Below are positions 8,929-17,429 of a stretch of DNA of 64,000 nt, one piece after another. The stretch is from NCBI GenBank assembly GCA_963734685.1, contig CAVTIC010000001.1, positions 1,364,001-1,428,000 of the forward strand, read 5' to 3'. Position 1 is the first letter of the stretch, and every line of letters starts with the position of its first letter. Both the position numbers and the translations under genes were made by a program. The notes under the pieces were generated by a model that saw nothing but the letters and a program-made list of their open reading frames with translations, made no database searches and had not been told where the DNA came from. The DNA is from JAOUEA01 sp963734685. GTDB taxonomy: Bacteria > Actinomycetota > UBA4738 > HRBIN12.

Positions 8929-9756
8929 GCGGCCGGCGCTCCCGCCTCGGACACGCCTACCCGAGTCTGTCCGTCCCGGCGGCGGAGCCGGAGCGCCAGC
9001 ACCAGCCCTCCGGCCACCATGCCCAGGCTCAGGAACTGCGCGCCGGTGAGCCCCGCCACGGTCTCGTCGTAGGCGCGGAAGAAGTCGGTCAGGAACCGCT
9101 GCGTCCCGTACCAGAGCAGGAAGGTCGCCGTGAGCCACCCGTCGGGCACTGCGCCGGCGCTGCATCCACCACAGCAACGCCACGAGCGGGAGCAACAGCA
9201 CGATCTCGTACATCGCGGTGTTGTGGATCACCGAATCGACGCCGCCGGCCACCGGTTCCCTGGTCTCGCCGCCGAGGTAACGCCACCCGAGCACGAAGCT
9301 CGTCTGCGTGCCGAGATGCTCGCCGACCGCCACACACCCGAGTCGCCCGATCACGAGTCCCGGCGCGAGTCCGTAGACGACACCGTCCGACACGGCGAGT
9401 CCGGGCATCTCGGGGTGCCGCCGCGCGAACCACCAGATCACGACGATCGAGATGAGGAACGAGCCAGAGAATTGCAGGCCGCCTTCCCACAACGCGAAGA
9501 CCGAGAGCGGGTCGCCCTGGAACTCGCTCCAGTTGGTGATCACGAACAGCGCTCTGGACCCGATGATGCCCAACACGATCACCTGCCAGGCGAGTCGTGA
9601 GAGTAGGTCCGGGTCGAGGTCGCGCTCACGTGCGTACCGCAGGAACAGCCACACCCCGAACAGGATGCCGAGCGCCACGAAGACGCCGAACGTGCGGATC
9701 GTCAAGGGCCCGACCGAGAACGAGGGGAACGTCCGGTACGGGATCGCGGCGAACAT
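8925..9756 (-). pseudogene. lgt: Prolipoprotein diacylglyceryl transferase, interrupted by one extra base
   Basis: The first part from ATG 9756 (ribosome-binding site GGAGG) is typical Lgt: multiple membrane helices, the RLGC-type signature block (GRLGCVAVGEHLG) and the VIHNTAMYE segment. After LLWWMQRRR the frame is lost. The remainder, GWLTATFLLWYGTQRFLTDF, a normal Lgt C-terminus, continues in the next frame to 8925. Removing one base near 9150 (the A of CGCAGTGCCC on the coding strand) restores a full-length enzyme of about 275 residues. Lgt attaches diacylglycerol to lipobox cysteines and is usually needed by lipoprotein-making bacteria; lipoproteins with lipoboxes occur in this window. 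The gene is therefore probably intact in the organism. Confidence 0.85.
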
Positions 9757-9775
9757 GATGCCTCCATGCTACGGC

Positions 9776-9801
9776 CCCACGGGAATGTTCCCGACCGTGG
9801 G
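9776..9801. promoter_or_regulatory. Nested inverted repeat in the lgt-trx divergent region
   Basis: CCCACGG (9776-9782) and CCGTGGG (9795-9801) are perfect inverted arms, enclosing GGGAATGTTCCC, itself an inverted repeat with a two-base centre. The position, between two divergent starts, suits an operator or a structured leader. No factor is assigned. Confidence 0.4.
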
Positions 9802-9816
9802 ATCGTTACCTCGTCT

Positions 9817-9832
9817 ATACCCCGGGGGGTAT
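9817..9832 (+). promoter_or_regulatory. CsoR/CstR-type operator upstream of the thioredoxin gene
   Basis: ATACCCC-GG-GGGGTAT is a perfect 7+2+7 palindrome. It has the form known for DNA sites of the CsoR/RcnR/CstR family of copper, nickel and persulfide sensors. TATACC at its left edge could be a -10 element, so a bound repressor would block transcription of the thioredoxin gene that starts 39 bases downstream. No CsoR-family gene is visible in this window. Confidence 0.6.
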
Positions 9833-9870
9833 CCATCCATCGAGCGCCACTCACGACCGAAGGAGCGACC

Positions 9871-10260
9871 GTGACCACCGTGGATCTGACCGCTGAGACG
9901 TTCCAGGAGACCGTGACCGGCGACGGCATCGTGTTCGTCGATTTCTGGGCCGAATGGTGTGGACCGTGCCAGATGTTCGCCCCGGTGTACGAGCACGCCT
10001 CGCAGGCCCACGGCGACGTCGTGTTCGGCAAGGTCGACACCGAGGCCGAGCAGCAGCTCGCCGCCACGTTCGGCATCCGCTCGATCCCCACGCTGATGGC
10101 GTTCCGCGAGGGAGTGATCGTGTTCGCGCAGCCCGGAGCCCTGCCCGAGCCCGCGCTCGAGGAGCTGATCAGGGCGGTCCGCGCCCTCGACATGGACGAG
10201 GTGCACCGCGCCGTTGCCGAGGCCGAACGGCAGGAGGCCGCCACGGCAGACCGCGCGTGA
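9871..10260 (+). CDS. trxA: Thioredoxin
   Basis: The 129-residue protein contains the canonical redox centre W-C-G-P-C (C30, C33) after the strand IVFVDFWAE, and the cis-Pro element RSIPTLM. It is a cytoplasmic disulfide reductant. It is slightly longer than standard thioredoxin because of a helical tail (DEVHRAVAEAERQEA). The start is GTG 9871, preceded by AAGGAG at a normal distance; longer in-frame starts upstream lack a site. The palindrome at 9817 suggests control by a CsoR/CstR-like sensor, so a role in copper or reactive-sulfur stress is plausible but inferred. Confidence 0.92.
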   Translation: MTTVDLTAETFQETVTGDGIVFVDFWAEWCGPCQMFAPVYEHASQAHGDVVFGKVDTEAEQQLAATFGIRSIPTLMAFREGVIVFAQPGALPEPALEELIRAVRALDMDEVHRAVAEAERQEAATADRA

Positions 10261-10330
10261 CCCTGACGGCTCGACGGGAACGGCCGCCCTCCGGGAGCGT
10301 AGGATGTGGCCTCCGTTCGAAAGGAGCGTC

Positions 10331-12625
10331 GTGACCGTCGAGACCGATCCGCCGCGAACCGCATCCGGCAGCACGGAAGGATTCGTGCGTCCGGACGGAG
10401 AGGAGAAGGTCACCGGATCCGGCCGGTATACGGCGGACCTCACGTTGACCGGGCAGGCGTACGCGAAGTTCCGCTACGCGGACCACCCGCATGCCAGGAT
10501 CGTGCGGATCGACACGTCGAGTGCGAAGTCGTTGCCCGGTGTGGTCGCGGTGCTCACTCAAGCCGATCTGCCCGATGTGCGGTTCGGCGGGTTCGTGCAG
10601 GACCGCACGCTGTTCGCCCAGGACGTCGTGCGCTTCGAGGGGGAGATCGTGGCAGGCGTTGCCGCGCTGACCGAGGGTATCGCCGACGAGGCCGCGCGTC
10701 TGATCGAGATCGAATACGAGCCGCTGCCGGCGGTGAGCGATTTCGTGGCTGCGATGGAAGCCGACGCCCCGCTGATCCACCCGGACCTCGGGTCGTACGA
10801 GCGGGACGAGAACATCGTCGCCGATGGCAACACGATGGCCTACCACACGATCGTGAAGGGCGATGCCGACGCGGCCATGGCTGAGGCCGACGTCGTGGTG
10901 AAGGGCCGCTACGTCTCGGATGCTTCGCAGGGCGTGCCGATCGAGCCCCGTGCGGTGGTCGCTCAGTGGCAGGGTGACGAGGTCACGATCTGGTCGTCGA
11001 CACAGGTGCCCTACGCGGCTCGTGCCGGGGTGGCGCAGACGCTGCAGATACCCGAGGCGAACGTGCGGATCGTGGTGCCGCTCCTCGGTGGCGGCTTCGG
11101 TGCGAAGTGCGACCTGCACTTCGAGGCGCAGGTGGCCGCGCTCGCCCGCGCCGCGCGTCGCCCGGTGAAACTCGTGTTCAGCCGACGCGAGGAGTTCGTC
11201 GCGATCGCCCAACGTCGCGAGGGCATCGTGATGGAGTTCGAGACGGGGGTGACGCGAGACGGACGCCTCCTCGCCCGCCGGGCGAGGCTGATCCTCGACA
11301 AGGGGGCCTACTGCGGCGAGGGCGGGTTCCTCGGGCAGATGGCTGCGATGCATGCCTGCGGTCCGTACGTCATCGACCACGTCTTCGTGGAATCGCACCT
11401 CAACTACACGAACAACCAGCCCTCCGGGTCCGTGCGTGCCCCCACCGCGCCGCAGGTCTGCTGGGGACTCGAACAGCACATGGACGAGCTGGCCCGCGCG
11501 ATCGACCTGGATCCGGTCGAGCTGCGCCGCCGCACCTTGATCGAGACCGGCGCGGAAGGGCCGACGCGCCAGGTCTTCGATGAGATCGGCATGAAGCAGA
11601 CGCTGGAGCGCGCGGTCGAGATGATCGGCTACGGCCGGGAGCTCCCCGATGACGAGGCGATCGGAGTGGCGGTCGGCTGGTGGCCGTCGATGCCGGCTCC
11701 TTCAGGCGCCTACGTGCACATCAACGGTGACGGCAGCGGGACGATCGTGACCGGCGCTCAGGAGAACGGCAGCGGCGCAGTGATGGCGATGCCGATGTTC
11801 GTGGCCGAGGAGCTCGGCATGCGTCCCGAGGACTTCACGATCCTCTATCAGGACACCGCGGCCGCGAACTGGGACATGGGCTCATGCGGATCGCAGACCA
11901 CCTTCAACAGCGGTCGCGCGATCCTCGCCGCCGCGGCCGATGTTCGAGCGCAGCTCCTCGACGCCGCCGCCGCCGAGCTCGAGGTCGACCGAGAGGACCT
12001 GGAGCTCGTCGGGGGCGACGTGCGTGTGAAGGGCTCGCCCGACCGTTCGGTGACGATCGCGGACCTCGCCGGCGCCGGCACGATCCACGGGAAGGGCTCG
12101 GGCGAGGTCCCCGAAGCCCCGACCGGCGACACCGGCGGCTGCGTCGGGCGGCTGGGCAACGAGACCTTCCTCGCGCCACAGCTGATCACCCAGGCGGCGC
12201 ACGTGAGGGTCGACCGTGCCACGGGCGTGGTGCGGGTGCTGAAGGTTGCCGCCGCGCACGACTCGGGCATGATCCTCAATCGGAAGGGTGCCGACGGGCA
12301 GGTGATCGGCGGGGTGGTGATGGGGGTCGGGTTGGCACTCAGCGAGGGTACCCAGCTCGACGACGATGGCCGCCAGCGGAACCCGGCGCTGCTCGACTAC
12401 AAGCTCGTGACCTGCGCCGACGCGCCGGACATCGAGGTCGACTGGATCCAGATCTCCACCAAGGACGCCGGTCCGCGCGGATCCAAGGGCGTCGGCGAGC
12501 CGCCGCAGGTGCCGACCGCCGCCGCGATCGCGAACGCGATCTCCAGGGTGCTGGGGACCCAGGTGCGGCAGATGCCGATGACGCCCGAGCGCGTCTGGGC
12601 GGCGGCGCGGGAGGTGGCGTCGTGA
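10331..12625 (+). CDS. Molybdenum hydroxylase large subunit (xanthine dehydrogenase family)
   Basis: This 764-residue subunit carries the molybdopterin-binding fold of the xanthine dehydrogenase/CO dehydrogenase superfamily: an N-terminal VRPDGEEKVTGSGRYTAD domain, the cofactor loops LGGGFGAKCD, the SGSVRAPTAPQ loop, the QENGSGA block and the C-terminal KGVGEPP with the catalytic Glu. The AYxCSFR active loop of form I CO dehydrogenase is absent, so the substrate is unknown. GTG 10331 follows AAGGAG. The gene overlaps the FAD subunit by four bases (GTGA), indicating translational coupling in a large-FAD-FeS order. The complex would oxidise a small, probably aromatic or aldehyde-like, compound in the cytoplasm. 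Confidence 0.9.
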   Translation: MTVETDPPRTASGSTEGFVRPDGEEKVTGSGRYTADLTLTGQAYAKFRYADHPHARIVRIDTSSAKSLPGVVAVLTQADLPDVRFGGFVQDRTLFAQDVVRFEGEIVAGVAALTEGIADEAARLIEIEYEPLPAVSDFVAAMEADAPLIHPDLGSYERDENIVADGNTMAYHTIVKGDADAAMAEADVVVKGRYVSDASQGVPIEPRAVVAQWQGDEVTIWSSTQVPYAARAGVAQTLQIPEANVRIVVPLLGGGFGAKCDLHFEAQVAALARAARRPVKLVFSRREEFVAIAQRREGIVMEFETGVTRDGRLLARRARLILDKGAYCGEGGFLGQMAAMHACGPYVIDHVFVESHLNYTNNQPSGSVRAPTAPQVCWGLEQHMDELARAIDLDPVELRRRTLIETGAEGPTRQVFDEIGMKQTLERAVEMIGYGRELPDDEAIGVAVGWWPSMPAPSGAYVHINGDGSGTIVTGAQENGSGAVMAMPMFVAEELGMRPEDFTILYQDTAAANWDMGSCGSQTTFNSGRAILAAAADVRAQLLDAAAAELEVDREDLELVGGDVRVKGSPDRSVTIADLAGAGTIHGKGSGEVPEAPTGDTGGCVGRLGNETFLAPQLITQAAHVRVDRATGVVRVLKVAAAHDSGMILNRKGADGQVIGGVVMGVGLALSEGTQLDDDGRQRNPALLDYKLVTCADAPDIEVDWIQISTKDAGPRGSKGVGEPPQVPTAAAIANAISRVLGTQVRQMPMTPERVWAAAREVAS

Positions 12626-13518
12626 CCCGCACGTTCACGTCGGCTGCGACGCTCGACGAGGCGGTCGCCGCCATCGGCGCCGGGGCTCGACCGGTCGCGG
12701 GCGGCACCGACCTCGTGGTCGGCGCCCGCCAGGGGAAGGCCCCCTTGCCCGACGCGATCGTCGCGATCGACCGCATCGAGGCGCTGAAGGCCCTCGACGA
12801 CGCCGGGGGCGGACTCCGCCTCGGAGCGCTCGTCACCCACGCGTCGATCGTGGCGAGCGAGACGATCCGCTCCCGATTCACCGCACTCGCCGACGCTTCG
12901 GCGATCGTCGGGTCGCATGCCACCCGCGCCAACGGCACGATCGGTGGCAACGTGATGAACGCCTCGCCGGCGATGGACACGGGGGGTGCGCTGCTGTGTT
13001 TCGGTGCGACGGTCACCCTGCGATCGGCGGCAGGTGAGCGATCGCTCCCACTCCACGAGCTGTGGACCGGCCCGGGCACGACGGTCGCCGAACCCGACGA
13101 GCTGCTCGTCGCGCTCGATCTGCCAACCCCGGCACCCGGCACCGGTTCGGCATACGTGCGACTCGAATATCGACGGCAGATGGAGATCGCGGTCGTCGGC
13201 GCCACGGCAGCCGTGACGTTCGGCGGGGGTTCGGTCACCGACGCCCGAGTCGCGATCACGGCGCTGGCGCCGACGATCCGTCTCGTCGAGGACGCCGGGC
13301 GTGCGCTCGTCGGCACCGACGGTGGCGACGATGCGATCGCAACCGCGGCGCGTGCTGCAGCCGAGGGCTCGGCGCCGATCGGAGACGTGCGAGCCTCCGC
13401 CGAGTATCGGACCGCGATGGCCGAGGTCGTCGCTCGCCGCGCGATCGCTGCCGCCCTCGCCCGCGCGCGAGGTAGCGACGTGCCCATCCCTGCGAGCGAC
13501 GCGCTGTACGGCGCCTGA
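12622..13518 (+). CDS. Molybdenum hydroxylase FAD-binding subunit
   Basis: The 298-residue subunit has the two FAD-binding signatures of the CoxM/xanthine dehydrogenase medium subunit: RPVAGGTDLVV near residue 30 and ATRANGTIGGNVMNASPA near residue 105. The CO-dehydrogenase C-terminal domain follows, beginning around YRRQMEIAVVG. It passes electrons from the 2Fe-2S subunit to an acceptor. The GTG start at 12622 overlaps the stop of the large subunit (GTGA). It lies 11 bases upstream of the iron-sulfur gene. Confidence 0.9.
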   Translation: MTRTFTSAATLDEAVAAIGAGARPVAGGTDLVVGARQGKAPLPDAIVAIDRIEALKALDDAGGGLRLGALVTHASIVASETIRSRFTALADASAIVGSHATRANGTIGGNVMNASPAMDTGGALLCFGATVTLRSAAGERSLPLHELWTGPGTTVAEPDELLVALDLPTPAPGTGSAYVRLEYRRQMEIAVVGATAAVTFGGGSVTDARVAITALAPTIRLVEDAGRALVGTDGGDDAIATAARAAAEGSAPIGDVRASAEYRTAMAEVVARRAIAAALARARGSDVPIPASDALYGA

Positions 13519-13529
13519 GGAGACTGCGG

Positions 13530-13994
13530 ATGAAGGTCGACGCGACGCTGAACGTGAACGGCACGCACTACCCGGTCGAGATCGATCCGCACCTGAGCCT
13601 GCTGCGGGCCGTGCGCGACGAGATCGGGCTGACCGGATCGAAGGAAGGATGCGACGACTCCGAGTGTGGCGCCTGCATGATGCTCCTCGACGACAAGCCG
13701 GTGAACTCCTGTTCCTACCTGGCGCTGCAGGCCGTCGGGAAGCAGGTCACCACGGTCGAAGGCCTCGCCGGCGAGGACGCGCTCGCCCCCTTGCAGGCGG
13801 GGTTCCTGCGGCACGGGGGCGTGCAGTGCGGATTCTGCACACCCGGCATGCTGGTGTCGGCCACCGCGCTGCTGCGGGCGAACACGGACCCGAGCGAACA
13901 GGAGGTCCGCATCGCGCTCGCCGGCAACCTCTGCCGGTGCACGGGCTACGACGGCATCGTCAGAGCGGTCCGCGCCGCCGCCTCCGGCGCCTGA
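13530..13994 (+). CDS. Molybdenum hydroxylase 2Fe-2S subunit
   Basis: The 154-residue small subunit shows the plant-type ferredoxin cluster ligands C41, C46, C49, C61 and the second, helical 2Fe-2S domain with C100, C103, C135, C137 (QCGFCTPG and NLCRCTGY). It links the molybdenum centre to the FAD subunit. The family is CoxS/HcrC-like. ATG 13530 is 11 bases after the FAD subunit, in the same operon. No accessory maturation gene (CoxD/CoxF/XdhC-like) follows; the next genes are on the other strand. Confidence 0.93.
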   Translation: MKVDATLNVNGTHYPVEIDPHLSLLRAVRDEIGLTGSKEGCDDSECGACMMLLDDKPVNSCSYLALQAVGKQVTTVEGLAGEDALAPLQAGFLRHGGVQCGFCTPGMLVSATALLRANTDPSEQEVRIALAGNLCRCTGYDGIVRAVRAAASGA

Positions 13995-14002
13995 TCGGCC
14001 GC

Positions 14003-14245
14003 TCACCCCTCGGTGGTCTCGCCCAGCACCTCGGCGGCGATGCGCCGCGCTTCCTCGAGCTTGGTCCGATCGACGAACAGGCGCACGCCGTGCTCCCAGA
14101 GGCGGCTGAGGAAGCCGGGCTGCTTGAACCACCAGACGATCTCGAGCGCCTCGAGCCGCTCGGCGATCGATCCGGCGTGCTCGGGCGTGAACTGCCCCAG
14201 GTAGGTCGTGCGCACGTCGGGCGGGATCGTGTTCATCCGCGGCAT
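14003..14245 (-). CDS. Small conserved-looking protein of unknown function
   Basis: An 80-residue soluble protein with the pattern VRTTYLGQFTPEHA, IVWWFKQPGF and LFVDRTKLEEARRI. The layout (a strand, a helix, then a strand VRLFVD followed by a helix) resembles small ferredoxin-fold proteins such as the DUF2007 family, but this is only a shape-based guess. Its ATG at 14245 lies one base after the TGA of the ROK kinase gene, so the two are almost certainly co-translated. Confidence 0.6.
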   Translation of the reverse strand: MPRMNTIPPDVRTTYLGQFTPEHAGSIAERLEALEIVWWFKQPGFLSRLWEHGVRLFVDRTKLEEARRIAAEVLGETTEG

Positions 14246-14246
14246 C

Positions 14247-15224
14247 TCATCCTCCCGCCAGCACGACGGCGCCCACCGCGCCCGAGAGATCGCCCAGCGC
14301 CGCGGCGAGCACGGCGGGCGGCTGGTCGGGCACGAACAGCCGGGGTCGCATCTCCTCCGCGATGCGATCGACGAACGGTTGTCCGAAGCGCTCGGCGAGG
14401 CCTCCGCCCACGATGACCGCCTCGACGTCGAGCAGGTTCTGTGCGGAGGCCAGAGCGACGCCGAGCGCCCACACGGCCTCGTCGATGAGAGAGGCGGTCA
14501 TCTCGTCCCCCCGCCGCAGCGCACGAGCGATCGTGCCGGAGGTCATCCGGTCGCGCCCGCGCTCGGCCATCAGGTCGAACAGCACCGTGTGCTTCCCGGC
14601 CTCGACCAGGCGTCGTGCCTTGGCTTCCATGCCGGCCCGGCCGGCGTAAGCCTCGAGATGTCCACGTCCGCCGCACGGGCAACGGCGGCCGTATGGCTTC
14701 ACGTTGACGTGGCCGATCTCGGCGGCGGCACCGCGCCCCTTCCAGGGCTCGCCATCGATCACGAGGCCGCCACCGACGCCGGTGCCCACGAAGACGCCGA
14801 GCAGGCTCCTGAACGGCCTCCCCGCCCCTCGCCTGAGCTCGCCGAGCGTGGCGACCGTGACGTCGTTGTCGACGTGCACAGGCACGCCGTCGAAGGCGTC
14901 GGCGACGGCACGGCCCAACGGGAACGGCTCCTGCAGGCCCGGGATGTTCGGTCCGTGCGAGACGACACCGTCCTCGGCCCGTCCGGGCGCGCCGATCCCG
15001 ACGGCGGCGAGGGCCTGCATCGGGACGCCGGCATCGTCCATCGCCGACCGCACGCTCTCTGCGACCACCTCGGTCACCGCCTCGGCGCCGGTGCTCGGAG
15101 TGGAGAGGCGTGCATGGCCGATGATCGCTCCGCCCCTCGACGCCACCGTCTGGACCTTCGTGCCGCCGAGATCCACCCCGGCAACGACCGCCCCGGGGCC
15201 GGTCGGGACCCGCTGCGGACTCAT
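14247..15224 (-). CDS. ROK-family sugar kinase (glucokinase type)
   Basis: The 325-residue product has the ATP-binding start GVDLGGTKVQ, the VHVDNDVTVATLGE block with the sugar-binding Asn-Asp and the GVFVGTGVGGG loop. The ROK zinc region is CPCGGRGHLEAY, in which the third Cys of the usual CxCGxxGC motif is His, as in several glucokinases. It would phosphorylate glucose or a related hexose in the cytoplasm. ATG 15224 is used; AGGAG is directly adjacent, an unusually short spacing, so a slightly later start is possible. The small gene at 14245 follows immediately. Confidence 0.85.
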   Translation of the reverse strand: MSPQRVPTGPGAVVAGVDLGGTKVQTVASRGGAIIGHARLSTPSTGAEAVTEVVAESVRSAMDDAGVPMQALAAVGIGAPGRAEDGVVSHGPNIPGLQEPFPLGRAVADAFDGVPVHVDNDVTVATLGELRRGAGRPFRSLLGVFVGTGVGGGLVIDGEPWKGRGAAAEIGHVNVKPYGRRCPCGGRGHLEAYAGRAGMEAKARRLVEAGKHTVLFDLMAERGRDRMTSGTIARALRRGDEMTASLIDEAVWALGVALASAQNLLDVEAVIVGGGLAERFGQPFVDRIAEEMRPRLFVPDQPPAVLAAALGDLSGAVGAVVLAGG

Positions 15225-15252
15225 CTCCTGCTGGCCTCGCCGGCTCCCCGGC

Positions 15253-16053
15253 TCAACAGCCGAAGCAGGGCTCGGGCCCGAGCTCCACGCTCGTCCAACT
15301 GTCGGTCGCGTCGGCGTCGAACTGGTCCTCGTCGCCGAGACCGCCGTCGACGACGTCACCGGGTTGCCCGTCGGCGGTCGTGAGGCAGAAGTCGCTCCCG
15401 GGGCCGCCGTGGACGACGTCGATGCCACGATCGGAGTAGAACTGGTCGCGGCCCGTCCCCAGGAAGGCGACGTCGTTCCCGTAGCTGTCGTGGGCGTAGT
15501 CCGAACCCGGGCCGCCGTCGAAGTGGTCGTTGCCGTAGCCACCCGCGAGATAATCGTTCCAGTCGTCGCCGAAGAGGCGGTCGTTGCCGATCTGGCCGTA
15601 GACCTGGTCGGCTCCGTTGCCACCACGCACCCGGTCGTTCCCGTCTTCGCCGTAGAGCCGGTCGCTGCCCGGACCACCCCGCATGCGATCCTTCCCGGCG
15701 CCGCCGAAGATGATGTCCGGCCCGCTCAGGCCCCTGATCACGTCATCACCTTGGTAGCCGCAGATCACGTCCTTGTCACCCGTGCCCACGAGGACGTCGT
15801 TCCCCTCGGTCCCTGCGATCGTGCAATCGAGGCGCGCGACGAACGTGTCGGCCGCTCGAGCGATCGTGGGCCAGGCGCACCCGCGATCCATGGGACCGAC
15901 CGTCGCGAGGGCCGATGCGTCGAGGGGGCAGATCGCCGCCGACACCGCGACGGGTCCAGCGGTCGCGGGGCCCCCGACCGCCCACATCACCCCGTGCACG
16001 AGCACGAGCGAGAGTGCGAGCGATCCGATCCGGGCGAACGGGTGACGACGCAT
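15253..16053 (-). CDS. Secreted RTX-type calcium-binding repeat protein
   Basis: The 266-residue protein has a signal peptide (MRRHPFARIG, hydrophobic core, ATAGP) and then about nine RTX-like nonapeptide repeats of the form GGxGNDxxx or GGPGSDxxx, covering about residues 95-220. Such repeats fold as a calcium-binding beta-roll after export. The C-terminus has two Cys (EPCFGC) that could form a disulfide with earlier ones. No catalytic domain is present. ATG 16053 has AGGAGG nine bases upstream; earlier in-frame starts lack one. It follows the CapA-like gene on the same strand with a short gap. Confidence 0.85.
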   Translation of the reverse strand: MRRHPFARIGSLALSLVLVHGVMWAVGGPATAGPVAVSAAICPLDASALATVGPMDRGCAWPTIARAADTFVARLDCTIAGTEGNDVLVGTGDKDVICGYQGDDVIRGLSGPDIIFGGAGKDRMRGGPGSDRLYGEDGNDRVRGGNGADQVYGQIGNDRLFGDDWNDYLAGGYGNDHFDGGPGSDYAHDSYGNDVAFLGTGRDQFYSDRGIDVVHGGPGSDFCLTTADGQPGDVVDGGLGDEDQFDADATDSWTSVELGPEPCFGC

Positions 16054-16106
16054 GAACAGGCCCTCCTGGTCGAGTTCGACGGCGCCACGGGCGGCGTCCA
16101 CCTGCA

Positions 16107-17288
16107 TCATGCACCCGACCTGGCTGCGGCGAAAGTCGGAGAGCCCAGCGGGACGAGGTCGACCGACAGCCGAGAGCCACGGAACGGGGCGACCCCGAGA
16201 TCAGCGGCGTCGACCGCGGTCACGCTTCGTTTCCAGGATCGGCGCATCTTGCGCAGCACCGACGGCGGCAGGGTCCGGGCATCGAGCGCCGGCGCGATCA
16301 GCCGCACGACGAAGCTCCCGGGTTGCACCCAGGTCGGCGCGTAGCGCAGGTGTTCGACATGCCAGGAGTCGAGACCCTGTCGGAAGGTCGCCACGAGCAC
16401 GATGCCGTCCTGCGTGTCCTGGGGGAACCGACCTGACGTCATGGCGGAGAGCGAGTTGCCGACCCCGTACGCCACCCAGCGCCCATGGACCCGTCGGATG
16501 GGCTGTACCACGTGGGGCCCGTGGCCAACGATCAGGTCGATCGTGTGCGTGGCCGAGAGTCGGCGTGCGAGCATCCGCTGTGAGGGGGTGAGGGCGGACC
16601 GGAGGTCGAGGCCCCAGTGCAGGCTCGCCACCACGACGTCTGCGCCCTCGCGCCTCGCTCGCCGAGCAGCCGCGACGATGCGCGTCACGTCGAGGCGGTT
16701 CGCCTGCCATGGACGTGCGGGGATGAGCCCGTTGAACGACGCCGTGTACGACAGGTGCGCGATCACGGCGTCGCCGACGACGTAGGTCGAGATCCGCGAG
16801 GCCTCCTCCCGGGTGCGTGCCGTGCCGGCGTGGCCGACCGCGACGGCGTCGAGCTTCGTCAGGGTCGTGCGGATGCCGGCCGAACCTTGGTCGAGGGCAT
16901 GGTTGGACGCGGTCGAACACCCGTCGTAGCCGGCGCCCGCGATGGCGTCGGCGAGCTGGTGCGGCACGGCGAATCGTGGATAGTCGCTGAGCGGCACTCC
17001 ACGACCCGTGAGCGGGGTCTCGAGGTGGCAGATCGCGAGATCGGCGGAGCGGGTGAGGGAGCCGAGCCTCGCGAGCATCGGGTGGAAGTCGTACCCGCGA
17101 CCGCCCGCGTTGCGGCGAGCCGCTGCCCAGGTCGGGCGCATCGCCAGGTCGTCGCCCGTGAACGCGAGGGTGACGCGGACCGGCGTCCCCCCCGCGGCTC
17201 GAGCTCCACCGCCGCCCGCGAACGGAAGAAGGAGGACGACCGAGACGATCACCGCCGTGATGGACACCCGCACGTTCGTCGACCGCAT
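16107..17288 (-). CDS. CapA-family (PGA_cap) exported metallophosphatase-like protein
   Basis: The 393-residue protein starts with a signal sequence or anchor (about 8-33), then shows CapA/PGA_cap motifs: VTLAFTGDDLAM, ASNHALDQG, VVASLHWGLD, LIVGHGPHVVQP and WVAYGVGNSLSAM. This calcineurin-like fold is found in polyglutamate capsule proteins and in many uncharacterised exported proteins. A role in a surface polymer is possible but not shown, since no capBC genes are present. ATG 17288 is preceded by GGAGGA at good spacing. It probably forms an operon with the RTX protein gene. Confidence 0.85.
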   Translation of the reverse strand: MRSTNVRVSITAVIVSVVLLLPFAGGGGARAAGGTPVRVTLAFTGDDLAMRPTWAAARRNAGGRGYDFHPMLARLGSLTRSADLAICHLETPLTGRGVPLSDYPRFAVPHQLADAIAGAGYDGCSTASNHALDQGSAGIRTTLTKLDAVAVGHAGTARTREEASRISTYVVGDAVIAHLSYTASFNGLIPARPWQANRLDVTRIVAAARRARREGADVVVASLHWGLDLRSALTPSQRMLARRLSATHTIDLIVGHGPHVVQPIRRVHGRWVAYGVGNSLSAMTSGRFPQDTQDGIVLVATFRQGLDSWHVEHLRYAPTWVQPGSFVVRLIAPALDARTLPPSVLRKMRRSWKRSVTAVDAADLGVAPFRGSRLSVDLVPLGSPTFAAARSGA

Positions 17289-17429
17289 CTCGTCCTCCGG
17301 CCCGACGGTATCGTGCCGCGATGCCCGAAGACCACGCCACCGCAGAATCGGCACAGCCGGGACGCCCACGCAGGCGCTCACTCGGACCTCGGCGCCGCCA
17401 CCCGCGCCGACCTCGGCCTCGGCGCCTCG

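Noticed and set aside
10331..12625. Aerobic CO dehydrogenase large subunit.
   Set aside because: The AYxCSFR active-site loop is absent, the gene order differs from coxMSL, and there are no cox accessory genes.
15225..15677. Upstream extension of the ROK kinase frame rich in Thr/Ala/Ser.
   Set aside because: It lies over the RTX repeats on the same strand in another frame; the repeat structure keeps that frame open. The kinase domain starts at 15224.
17289..17429. Possible small plus-strand gene starting MPEDHATAESAQPG.
   Set aside because: After about 15 codons it becomes Arg/Pro-rich and overlaps the nitroreductase gene antisense; no ribosome-binding site is seen.
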